Positions 1-6,443 of a stretch of DNA of 16,128 nucleotides are shown here, one piece after another (position 1 is the stretch's first letter; every line of letters begins with the position of its first letter). A model generated the notes under the pieces. It worked only from the letters and a program-made list of their open reading frames with translations, searched no databases and had not been told where the DNA came from. The translations under genes and the position numbers were made by a program. The stretch is from DATCSE01 sp036568605 (GTDB lineage Bacteria; Pseudomonadota; Gammaproteobacteria; Burkholderiales; Burkholderiaceae_C), in NCBI GenBank assembly GCA_036568605.1, contig DATCSE010000427.1, positions 1-16,128 on the forward strand, read 5' to 3'.

Positions 1-206
1 TCGACGAGCAGGTCTGGGTGCTCGAGGGCGCGATGACGTTGACGCTGGGGCATGTCAGCCATGAACTGAAGGCAGGCGACTGCCTGGCGCTGCATGTCGA
101 CGGGCCGATCGAGTTCCACAACCCCACGCGTCGCACGGCGCGGTATGCGGTCGTGATCGCGACCGCCCCGGCGAACCGGGTCTTGAATCGACAGCTGCCA
201 CGATGA
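1..206 (+). CDS. Cupin-domain protein, C-terminal part (probably XRE-family regulator with cupin sensor)
   Basis: The reading frame is open from base 3 and ends at TGA 204-206; the N-terminus lies off the left edge. The visible ~67 residues look like the second half of a small cupin barrel: a VWVLEGAM strand, then an ELKAGDCLAL turn, then FHNPTRRTARYAVVI. This pattern, with the 'GD' turn and final 'NP...ARY' strand, is common in the ligand-sensing cupin half of HTH_3/XRE-cupin transcriptional regulators, but the DNA-binding half cannot be seen, so a stand-alone cupin is also possible. The stop overlaps the start of the downstream acetyltransferase (ATGA), so the two are probably co-translated; a regulator followed by a GNAT enzyme is a common pairing. 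The regulator assignment is inference from this fragment. Confidence 0.7.
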   Translation, partial: DEQVWVLEGAMTLTLGHVSHELKAGDCLALHVDGPIEFHNPTRRTARYAVVIATAPANRVLNRQLPR

Positions 207-700
207 AGATCGAGATCGACGACCTTTCCCGCCCGGCCATCCACGCACTGCTGGAGGAGCATCTGCGCAACATGCACGAGCTCGGGCCTCCGGAGAGCGT
301 GCACGCGCTGGACCTCGAGAAGCTGCGCCGGCCGGAGATCACGTTCTGGTCGGCCTGGGACGACGGCAACGTGCTGCTCGGCTGCGGTGCGCTCATGGAG
401 CTGGACCGCCAGCATGGCGAGGTCAAGTCCATGCGCACGCCCGCAGCGCGCCGCCGCACCGGCGCTGGACGGGCGCTGCTGATGCACATCATCGACGTCG
501 CGCGTGCGCGCGGCTACGAGCGGCTGAGCCTGGAGACCGGGTCGGCGCAGGCCTTCGTGCCCGCGCACCGGCTCTACGAGAGCGCCGGCTTCACGAGAAC
601 CGGCCCGTTCGGCTCTTATGCCGAGGATCCGAACAGCGTCTTCATGACGCTGGCACTGACGCCGCAGTCGGCTGCGACGGACGCCTCCGACGGGTCCTAA
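203..700 (+). CDS. GNAT-family N-acetyltransferase
   Basis: This 165-residue protein has the length and layout of a single GNAT domain. The acetyl-CoA pyrophosphate loop is R-R-T-G-A-G-R at about residues 84-90 (family pattern R/Q-x-x-G-x-G/A), preceded by the GEVKSMRT strand at about 72-79 and followed by the typical LYESAGF motif at 124-130 before the last strand. It most resembles the small YsnE/PhnO-like branch acting on free small molecules or amino groups; the substrate cannot be told from sequence. It starts on an ATG overlapping the stop of the upstream cupin gene (4-base ATGA overlap), so the cupin protein may sense the substrate or product. The last ~10 residues (A/S/D-rich) are a poorly conserved tail. 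The TAA stop overlaps the yggS stop on the other strand. Confidence 0.88.
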   Translation: MKIEIDDLSRPAIHALLEEHLRNMHELGPPESVHALDLEKLRRPEITFWSAWDDGNVLLGCGALMELDRQHGEVKSMRTPAARRRTGAGRALLMHIIDVARARGYERLSLETGSAQAFVPAHRLYESAGFTRTGPFGSYAEDPNSVFMTLALTPQSAATDASDGS

Positions 701-1383
701 CGAGCGCCGAACAACGCGGTGCCGACGCGAACGATCGTCGCCCCCTCGACGATCGCCGCCTCCAGATCGGCGCTCATGCCGATCGACAGCGTGTCCAGCG
801 CAAGCCCCGTCGAACGCAGCGACTCGTACAGCTTGCGCAGCGCACGATGCGGTTCGCGCTGGCGTTCGAAGTCGGCCGCCGGCTCCGGGATCGCCATCAG
901 ACCGCGCAGCCGCAGCCCCGGCAGCGTCGCGACGGCCTGTGCGACTTGCGCGACCTCGGCCGGCGCGAGCCCGCTCTTGCTCGCCTCCTCGCTGATGTTG
1001 ACCTGCAGGCAGACGTTCAACGGCGGCAGCGCGGCCGGACGCTGCTCGCTCAGGCGCTGCGCGATCTTCAAGCGGTCGAGGCTGTGCACCCAGTCGAAGT
1101 TCTCGGCGACGAGGCGTGTCTTGTTCGATTGCAGCGGGCCGATCAGATGCCACTCGAGCTGCGCGCGCAGGTCGGCCAGTGCGGCGATCTTGTCCAGCGC
1201 CTCCTGCACGTAGTTCTCGCCGAAGCGGCGCAGCCCGGCGTTGTAGGCGTCCCGCACCGCGTGGGCGTCGAAGGTCTTGGTGACGGCGAGCAACGTGACG
1301 CTTTGCACGGGCCGTCCGGCAGCCGCGCAAGCGTTCGCAACACGCCCGAGCACTTGTTGTACGTTGTCTGCGATCATCGCCAT
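697..1383 (-). CDS. yggS: YggS family pyridoxal-phosphate homeostasis protein (PLPBP)
   Basis: A 228-residue single-domain fold type III PLP protein, the usual length for YggS/PLPBP. The PLP-binding lysine is K36 in LLAVTKT, followed by the family signature RRFGENYVQEALDK. Further family motifs are EWHLIGPLQSNK, CLQVNISEEASKSG, RGLMAIPEP, LSIGMSADLEAAI and the C-terminal TIVRVGTALFGAR. The family has no known catalytic activity; it binds PLP and influences vitamin B6 and amino/keto-acid balance in the cytoplasm. Two in-frame ATGs (codons 1 and 3) could start it; neither has a strong Shine-Dalgarno sequence. It is divergent from pilT, an arrangement also known in Pseudomonas aeruginosa, so promoters for both should lie in 1384-1500. 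Its TAG stop and the GNAT TAA share bases (697-700), so there is no room for a terminator between these convergent genes. Confidence 0.95.
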   Translation of the reverse strand: MAMIADNVQQVLGRVANACAAAGRPVQSVTLLAVTKTFDAHAVRDAYNAGLRRFGENYVQEALDKIAALADLRAQLEWHLIGPLQSNKTRLVAENFDWVHSLDRLKIAQRLSEQRPAALPPLNVCLQVNISEEASKSGLAPAEVAQVAQAVATLPGLRLRGLMAIPEPAADFERQREPHRALRKLYESLRSTGLALDTLSIGMSADLEAAIVEGATIVRVGTALFGAR

Positions 1384-1500
1384 AATCCGTCGGCAGAGTA
1401 TCCCGCAGCGCGAGCGCGAGGAACCGGCCCGGCCCTCTCGACGGCCCGGCTCCTACGGGCATCCAGCACCGCCCACGTCGTCGTACCCATTGCAGGACTC

Positions 1501-2544
1501 ATGGACATCACCCAACTGCTCGCGTTTTCGGTCAAGAACAAGGCCTCGGACCTGCACCTCTCGGCCGGCTTGCCGCCGATGATCCGCGTGCACGGCGACG
1601 TGCGCCGCATCAACGTCGACCCGCTGGACCACAAGTCGGTCCACGCGATGGTCTACGACATCATGAACGACGCGCAGCGCAAGGCGTACGAAGAGACGCT
1701 GGAGTGCGACTTCTCGTTCGAGATCCAGGGCCTCGCGCGCTTTCGCGTCAACGCCTACAACCAGAACCGCGGCGCCGGCGCGGTGTTCCGGACGATTCCG
1801 TCGAAGATCCTCACGCTCGAGCAGCTCAATGCGCCCAAGGTCTTCGCCGAGCTCGCGCTGAAGCCGCGCGGCCTGGTCCTCGTGACCGGGCCGACCGGCT
1901 CGGGCAAGTCGACCACGCTGGCCGCGATGATCAACCACCTGAACGAGAACGAGTTCGGCCACGTGCTGACCGTCGAGGACCCGATCGAGTTCGTGCACGA
2001 GTCGAAGAAGTGCCTGATCAACCAGCGCGAGGTCGGCCCGCACACGCTGTCGTTCGCGAACGCGCTGCGCTCGGCGCTGCGCGAGGATCCGGACGCGATC
2101 CTGGTCGGCGAAATGCGCGACCTCGAGACGATACGGCTCGCGCTGACGGCCGCCGAAACCGGCCACCTGGTGTTCGGCACGCTGCACACGTCGAGCGCCG
2201 CGAAGACCATCGACCGTGTGGTCGACGTCTTTCCCGCGGCCGAGAAGGAGATGGTGCGCGCGATGCTCTCCGAGTCGCTGATCGGCGTGATCTCGCAGAC
2301 CCTGTGCAAGACCAAGGACGGCTCGGGCCGCCTCGCCGCGCACGAGATCATGCTGGGCACCGCGGCGATCCGCAATCTCATCCGCGAGAACAAGATCGCG
2401 CAGATGTACTCGGCCATCCAGACCGGCAACGCGATGGGCATGCAGACGCTGGATCAGAACCTCGCCGACCTCGTTCGGCGCAACATGGTCTCGCCTGCGG
2501 AAGCGCGCAACAAGGCGAAGTTCCCCGAGAACTTCCCCGGCTGA
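1501..2544 (+). CDS. pilT: Type IV pilus twitching motility ATPase PilT
   Basis: This 347-residue secretion ATPase has the length of canonical PilT. The N-terminal PAS-like domain (about 1-110, with SDLHLSAGLPP at 16-26) precedes a RecA-like motor. Walker A is GPTGSGKST at 130-138, the Asp box TVEDP at 157-161, Walker B ILVGEMRD at 200-207 with catalytic Glu204, and the His box HLVFGTLHT at 222-230. The retraction-specific C-terminal AIRNLIRE (289-296) and QMYSAIQTG identify PilT rather than the PilB extension motor. PilT hexamers power pilus depolymerisation at the inner-membrane base, giving twitching and DNA uptake. The ATG at 1501 is chosen because homology begins at MDITQLL and AGGA sits just upstream; the same frame stays open far upstream, but that part is antisense to yggS and not pilus-like. 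It is 25 bp from pilU and probably co-transcribed. Confidence 0.97.
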   Translation: MDITQLLAFSVKNKASDLHLSAGLPPMIRVHGDVRRINVDPLDHKSVHAMVYDIMNDAQRKAYEETLECDFSFEIQGLARFRVNAYNQNRGAGAVFRTIPSKILTLEQLNAPKVFAELALKPRGLVLVTGPTGSGKSTTLAAMINHLNENEFGHVLTVEDPIEFVHESKKCLINQREVGPHTLSFANALRSALREDPDAILVGEMRDLETIRLALTAAETGHLVFGTLHTSSAAKTIDRVVDVFPAAEKEMVRAMLSESLIGVISQTLCKTKDGSGRLAAHEIMLGTAAIRNLIRENKIAQMYSAIQTGNAMGMQTLDQNLADLVRRNMVSPAEARNKAKFPENFPG

Positions 2545-2569
2545 CCCGCGCACAGACAGGAGCAATACG

Positions 2570-3706
2570 ATGGAACGCGATCAGGCATCGAAGTTCGTCA
2601 ACGACCTGCTGCGGCTGATGGTGTCGCGCAACGGCTCGGACCTCTTTCTCACCGCGGACTTCCCGCCCGCGATCAAGGTCGACGGCAAGGTCACGAAAGT
2701 CTCGCCGCAACCGCTGACGGGGCAGCACACGCTCGCGCTGACCCGCGCGGTGATGAACGACAAGCAGGCCGCCGAGTTCGAGCGCACGAAGGAGTGCAAC
2801 TTCGCGATCGCGCCGCAAGGCATCGGGCGCTTCCGCGTGAACGCGTTCGTGCAGCAGGGCAACGTCGGTCTCGTGATGCGGACGATCCCGCAGACGCTGC
2901 CGACGATCGATTCGCTGAACCTGCCGCAGGTGCTGAAGGACGTGTCGGTCGCGAAGCGCGGTCTCGTGATCCTGGTCGGCGCGACCGGCTCGGGCAAGAG
3001 CACGTCGCTGGCCGCGATGATCGACTACCGCAACGAGAACTCGTACGGCCACATCATCACGATCGAGGATCCGGTCGAGTTCGTGCATCCGCACAAGAAC
3101 TGCATCATCACGCAGCGCGAGGTCGGCATCGACACCGACGGCTGGGAAGCGGCGCTGAAGAACACGCTGCGCCAGGCGCCCGACGTGATCCTGATGGGCG
3201 AGATCCGCGATCGCGAGACGATGGAGCACGCGGTCGCGTTCGCCGAGACCGGCCACCTGTGCATGGCCACGCTGCACGCGAACAGCGCGAACCAGGCGCT
3301 GGACCGGGTCATCAACTTCTTCCCCGAGGAGCGGCGCCAGCAGTTGCTGATGGACCTGTCGCTGAACCTGAAGGCGATGGTCTCGCAGCGCCTTCTGCCG
3401 CGCCAGGAAGGGCGCGGGCGCGTCGCCGCGGTCGAGATCATGCTGAACACGCCGCTGATTTCCGACCTGATCTTCAAGGGCGAAGTCGCCGAGATCAAGG
3501 AGATCATGAAGCGCTCGCGCGAGCTTGGCATGCAGACCTTCGACCAGGCGCTGTTCGACCTCTACGAAAGCCACATGGTCACGTTCGAGGACGCGCTGCG
3601 CAACGCCGACTCGGTCAACGACCTCCGGCTGCAGATCAAGCTGCACAGCCAGCGCGCGCGCTCGACCGATCTCGCCGCCGGCACCGAGCACCTGACGATC
3701 GTATAG
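2570..3706 (+). CDS. pilU: PilT-dependent retraction ATPase PilU
   Basis: This 378-residue PilT paralogue has the usual PilU length. After the N-terminal domain with SDLFLTADFPPAIKVDG at about 23-39, Walker A is GATGSGKST at 137-145, the Asp box ITIEDPVEF at about 163-171, Walker B ILMGEIRD at 207-214 with Glu211, and the His box HLCMATLHA at 229-237. It lacks PilT's AIRNLIRE and instead reads LISDLIFKGEVAEIKEIM, as expected for PilU. The C-terminal tail after about residue 345 is longer than in PilT. From family knowledge, PilU cannot retract pili alone but joins PilT to increase retraction force. The start is well placed, with AGGAG 8 bases ahead of the ATG and a 25-bp gap from the pilT stop. 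A perfect 10-bp-stem terminator follows 21 bp after the stop, so pilT-pilU form a two-gene transcription unit. Confidence 0.96.
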   Translation: MERDQASKFVNDLLRLMVSRNGSDLFLTADFPPAIKVDGKVTKVSPQPLTGQHTLALTRAVMNDKQAAEFERTKECNFAIAPQGIGRFRVNAFVQQGNVGLVMRTIPQTLPTIDSLNLPQVLKDVSVAKRGLVILVGATGSGKSTSLAAMIDYRNENSYGHIITIEDPVEFVHPHKNCIITQREVGIDTDGWEAALKNTLRQAPDVILMGEIRDRETMEHAVAFAETGHLCMATLHANSANQALDRVINFFPEERRQQLLMDLSLNLKAMVSQRLLPRQEGRGRVAAVEIMLNTPLISDLIFKGEVAEIKEIMKRSRELGMQTFDQALFDLYESHMVTFEDALRNADSVNDLRLQIKLHSQRARSTDLAAGTEHLTIV

Positions 3707-3727
3707 TCGGGCCCATTGTTCACTCGC

Positions 3728-3758
3728 AACGGCCTCGTTCGAGGCCGTTCGCTTTTTT
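3728..3758 (+). terminator. Rho-independent terminator after pilU
   Basis: AACGGCCTCG (3728-3737) and CGAGGCCGTT (3740-3749) form a perfect 10-bp stem around TT, in practice a tight C(GUUC)G-type loop. Six T's follow at 3753-3758. It lies between the pilU stop and the ATG at 3775, so it ends the pilT-pilU transcript and implies that the next gene needs its own promoter or read-through. Confidence 0.9.
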
Positions 3759-3774
3759 GCAGGACCGTTCCGGA

Positions 3775-4668
3775 ATGAGCAGCAGAACCTACGATCCGAT
3801 CGCACCGCGCCATGTCGCGTTCCTGGGGCTGGGCGTGATGGGCTATCCGATGGCCGCCCATCTGGTACGCGCGGGGCATCGCGTCTGCGTCTACAACCGG
3901 ACCGCGGCGAAGGCCGGGCAGTGGGTGGCCGAGCACGGTCACGCGAGCGCCGCGACGCCGCGCGAGGCGGCGCAAGGCGCCGACATCGTGTTCGCCTGCG
4001 TCGGCAACGACGACGACGTGCGTTCGGTCGTGCTCGGCGAGGCGGGGGCTTTGGCCGGGATGGCTCCGGGTGCGATCTTCGTCGACCACACGACCGCATC
4101 GGCCGCGGTCGCGCGCGAGCTGAGTGCCGCAGCGCTCGAGCGCGGCTTGCAGTTCATCGACGCGCCGGTCTCGGGCGGCAACCTCGGCGCGATCAACGGT
4201 GCGCTGACCGTGATGTGCGGCGGCGATGCCACGGCGTTCGAGACCATCAAGCCGGTCGCGCTCGCGTACGCGAAGGCGGTGACCTTGCTGGGACCGAGCG
4301 GCGCCGGCCAGCTCGCGAAGATGGTCAACCAGACCGCGATCGCCGGGCTGCTGCAGGGCCTGGCCGAAGCGATCGCGTTCGGCCGCAAGGCCGGCCTGGA
4401 CATGCAGGCCGTGCTCGACGTGATCGGCAAGGGCGCCGCGCAGAGCTGGCAGATGGACAACCGCGGACCGACGATGCTCGCCGACAAGTTCGACTTCGGC
4501 TTCGCGGTCGACTGGATGCGCAAGGACCTCGGCCTCGTGCTCGACGAGGCCAAGCGCAACGGCGCGCGCCTGCCGGTGACGGCGCTGGTCGACCAGTTCT
4601 ATGCCGACATCCAGGCGCAGGGCGGCAATCGGCTCGACACGTCGAGCCTGCTGAAGCGCCTTGTGTGA
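3775..4668 (+). CDS. NAD(P)-dependent oxidoreductase, 3-hydroxyisobutyrate dehydrogenase family
   Basis: This 297-residue beta-hydroxyacid dehydrogenase has the normal two-domain layout. The N-terminal Rossmann motif is FLGLGVMGYPMA at 16-26, followed by the cofactor-specificity strand VCVYNRTAAK; the Asn-Arg pair after the strand hints at NADP, but this is inference. The substrate-binding signature DAPVSGG is at 129-135, and the catalytic lysine K182 lies in GQLAKMVN, followed by the all-helical C-terminal domain. Family members oxidise 3-hydroxyisobutyrate, tartronate semialdehyde or related beta-hydroxyacids; the true substrate cannot be assigned because no valine or glyoxylate pathway genes lie nearby. 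The ATG at 3775 is chosen because AGGA lies about 10 bp upstream and the Rossmann strand starts about 15 residues in. The gene sits only 17 bp after the pilU terminator and looks monocistronic; a palindromic repeat follows its stop. Confidence 0.93.
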   Translation: MSSRTYDPIAPRHVAFLGLGVMGYPMAAHLVRAGHRVCVYNRTAAKAGQWVAEHGHASAATPREAAQGADIVFACVGNDDDVRSVVLGEAGALAGMAPGAIFVDHTTASAAVARELSAAALERGLQFIDAPVSGGNLGAINGALTVMCGGDATAFETIKPVALAYAKAVTLLGPSGAGQLAKMVNQTAIAGLLQGLAEAIAFGRKAGLDMQAVLDVIGKGAAQSWQMDNRGPTMLADKFDFGFAVDWMRKDLGLVLDEAKRNGARLPVTALVDQFYADIQAQGGNRLDTSSLLKRLV

Positions 4669-4673
4669 GACAC

Positions 4674-4731
4674 CCCGTTCGCGCTGAGGGATCGAAGCGC
4701 ACGCGCCCTTCGACACCTCGGGGCGAACGGG
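4674..4731. repeat. REP-like extragenic palindrome, copy 1
   Basis: Left arm 4674-4697 and right arm 4708-4731 are 24-base inverted repeats that match at 20 of 24 positions around a 10-base centre. The outer ends read CCCGTTCGC and GCGAACGGG, and the inner ends ATCGAAG and CTTCGAC. It fills the gap between two convergent genes. A closely related sequence occurs at 13802-13856. The motif resembles the dispersed CTTCGA...GGGCGAACGG palindromes that I recall from many proteobacterial genomes. It has no T-run, so any terminator role would be structural or Rho-related. Confidence 0.8.
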
Positions 4732-4740
4732 ATTGTGCGC

Positions 4741-5373
4741 CTACTTCACCGGCGGCGTGGTCGGCTGCGTGCCGGCCAGCTCGGCCTCGCTGACGACCTC
4801 GAACACGCGCACGACCTTCTGCACGCCGCTGACGCCGCGCGCGACGTCGGACGAGCGGTTGGCTTCGCGCTCGGTCACGCGGCCCATCAGATAAACGATG
4901 CCGCGCTCGGTGACAACCTTGAACGCATTGACCTGAAGGTCCTTCGCGTCGATCAGGCTCGCCTTGATCTTGCTCGTGATCAGCGTGTCGTTCGAGCGCG
5001 TGCTCAGCGAGGCGGGCGGTGCGATCGCGAGCTCGTTGACGACCGAGCGCACGTTCTCGATGCGCGACACCGCTTGTTCGACCGCCGCCTTGTCGGTCTC
5101 GTTCGGCACCTCGCCGGTGATCAACACCAGGCGGTTGAAGCTCGTGACGATGGCGTGGCCGCGGTCGCCCAGCACCTCGCTGATGCGGTTGACCGCCTTG
5201 AGCTCGATAGCCTGGTCGTCGACCTGCGCACCGGACGTGCGCCGGTCGGTCACGACCATCGCGGTGCCTACCGCCGCGCCGCCCAGCAGCAGCGGGGCGC
5301 AGCCGGAGAGCAGCGTCGCGCCGGCCAGCGCGCCGACAAGTACGGTCCAACGGGTCGAGGGTCCAAGGATCAT
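4741..5373 (-). CDS. dolP: Division/outer-membrane-stability BON-domain lipoprotein DolP (YraP)
   Basis: A 210-residue lipoprotein: the N-terminus has a hydrophobic stretch and the lipobox LLSGC with Cys25 as the lipidation site. Two BON domains follow, at about 50-117 and 128-195. The sequence closely follows E. coli DolP as I remember it: TDRRTSGAQVDD at the start of BON1, SNDTLITSKIKASL at the start of BON2, and YLMGRVTEREA then VARGVSGVQKVV in BON2. From family knowledge DolP binds anionic phospholipid at the inner face of the outer membrane, concentrates at division sites and supports envelope integrity. The ATG at 5373 has AGGAG 6 bases upstream and overlaps the stop of the upstream SIS gene (ATGA), so the two are translationally coupled. 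A longer in-frame start at 5424 would lie inside that gene and would spoil the signal peptide. Confidence 0.94.
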   Translation of the reverse strand: MILGPSTRWTVLVGALAGATLLSGCAPLLLGGAAVGTAMVVTDRRTSGAQVDDQAIELKAVNRISEVLGDRGHAIVTSFNRLVLITGEVPNETDKAAVEQAVSRIENVRSVVNELAIAPPASLSTRSNDTLITSKIKASLIDAKDLQVNAFKVVTERGIVYLMGRVTEREANRSSDVARGVSGVQKVVRVFEVVSEAELAGTQPTTPPVK

Positions 5374-5966
5374 GTGTTCTCCTGTTCGCCCAGCAGCTGC
5401 AAGTCCACGGCGTCGCACATGCAATGCAGCACCAGCAGATGCACTTCCTGGATGCGTGCGGTGCGGTCGTGCGGGACGCAGATGTGCACGTCGGTTTCGG
5501 TCAGCAACTCGCGGATGCGGCCGCCCTTGCGCCCGGTCAGCGCGATCACGGTCATGTCCTTCGCGCGTGCGGCTTCGATTGCCGCGATCACGTTGGTCGA
5601 ATTGCCGCTGGTGCTGATCGCGAGCAGCACGTCGCCCGGATTGCCCAAGGCCTGCACCTGCTTCGAGAACACGACGTCGAACGCGTAGTCGTTGCCGATC
5701 GCGGTGAGGATGGAGGTGTCGGTGGTCAGCGCGATCGCCGCAAGGCCGGGACGCTCGCGTTCGAAGCGGCCGACGAACTCGGCCGCGAAGTGCTGGGCGT
5801 CGCCAGCCGAGCCGCCGTTGCCGCAGGCGAGCACCTTGCCGCCGGCGGTGATGCAGCCGACCAGCGCGTTGACGGCATCGGCGATCGGCTTCGCGAGCAC
5901 TTCGGCAGCGGCGTACTTCAGGTCGGCGCTGTCGAAGAACTGCTGTTGGATACGTTGTTCAAGCAT
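5370..5966 (-). CDS. diaA: SIS-domain protein, DiaA / phosphoheptose isomerase (GmhA) family
   Basis: A 198-residue single SIS domain, the length of DiaA and GmhA. The sugar-phosphate loop is CGNGGSAGDAQHFAAEF and the second loop AISTSGNSTNVI, followed by VIALTGRKGG and RIQEVHLL. Position between yraN and dolP matches E. coli diaA, whose product binds DnaA and controls replication initiation. However, the residues equivalent to the GmhA catalytic pair (Glu in HFAAE at about 63, His in QEVH at about 176) are both present, and the second loop is the GmhA-like STSGNS. It may therefore be a true sedoheptulose-7-phosphate isomerase for ADP-heptose, or do both jobs. The ATG at 5966 is preferred over a GTG two codons earlier because it aligns with the DiaA start. 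The stop overlaps the dolP ATG. Confidence 0.9.
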   Translation of the reverse strand: MLEQRIQQQFFDSADLKYAAAEVLAKPIADAVNALVGCITAGGKVLACGNGGSAGDAQHFAAEFVGRFERERPGLAAIALTTDTSILTAIGNDYAFDVVFSKQVQALGNPGDVLLAISTSGNSTNVIAAIEAARAKDMTVIALTGRKGGRIRELLTETDVHICVPHDRTARIQEVHLLVLHCMCDAVDLQLLGEQENT

Positions 5967-6026
5967 GGTCACGGATCATAAGACACGGTTGTGACGGCTC
6001 TGGTTCCGATGGCCGTGTCGCGAATA

Positions 6027-6443
6027 TCAACTGGCGTCGAACGCCGCCGGCAGCCATTCAACGGCATCCCCGTCGATCGCGACGACATCGAAGCGGCACG
6101 GCGGCGGCCGGCTGCCCAGGCGGCTCAGGTAGTGCGTCGCCGCGAACACGAGGCGGCGCCGCTTGCCCGCGACGATGCTGGCTGCCGCGCCGCCCTGGCT
6201 CGCGCTGCGCCGCGCCCGGACCTCGACAAACACCAGCGTGCCGTCGCGATCGCGCAGGATCAGGTCGACTTCGCCGCCACGCGCGTGCGGGCCGGCCGCG
6301 ACCCGATAATTGCGCTGGACCAGCGACAGCCCGTGGCGCTGCAGATGCGCCAGGGCCCGTGCCTCGGCCGCGTCGCCGCGCGCCTTGGTTGTCGTTGCGG
6401 TCAGCGCCTTCGCCTCTTTCCCAGTCGACACGTTCGTGACCAC
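6027..6443 (-). CDS. yraN: YraN (UPF0102) family endonuclease-like protein
   Basis: A 138-residue protein of the UPF0102 family, which has a restriction-endonuclease/Holliday-resolvase-like fold. Visible family motifs are GDAAEARALAHLQRHG at 23-38, RNYR at 44-47, GGEVDLILRD at 56-65 and VFVEVRAR at 71-78. The acidic residues E58, D60 and E74 with R76 (K in many members) form the PD-(D/E)xK-like centre; Arg here is a common variant. The cellular role is not settled, though a DNA-processing activity is usually inferred. The only usable starts are GTGs, at 6443 and four codons later; the first ~20 residues are low-complexity and not conserved, so the start is uncertain. It lies head-to-head with rsmI, with overlapping starts, and 60 bp upstream of the diaA/gmhA-like ATG in the same direction. 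Confidence 0.9.
   Translation of the reverse strand: MVTNVSTGKEAKALTATTTKARGDAAEARALAHLQRHGLSLVQRNYRVAAGPHARGGEVDLILRDRDGTLVFVEVRARRSASQGGAAASIVAGKRRRLVFAATHYLSRLGSRPPPCRFDVVAIDGDAVEWLPAAFDAS

Noticed and set aside
1384..1500. Promoters in the yggS-pilT divergent gap
   Set aside because: No convincing -35/-10 pair or sigma-54 (GG-N10-GC with the right flanks) was found by eye; promoters must exist but cannot be placed.
1453..2565. Minus-strand open frame (370 codons) antisense to pilT
   Set aside because: Low-complexity R/D/L/V/H composition typical of shadow frames, no start signal, and pilT is unquestionable here.
2378..4099. Long open frame on the minus strand (573 codons) antisense to pilU and the HIBADH-family gene
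   Set aside because: Arg/Asp/Leu/His-rich translation with no family motif; it mirrors the codon bias of the well-supported plus-strand genes in GC-rich DNA.
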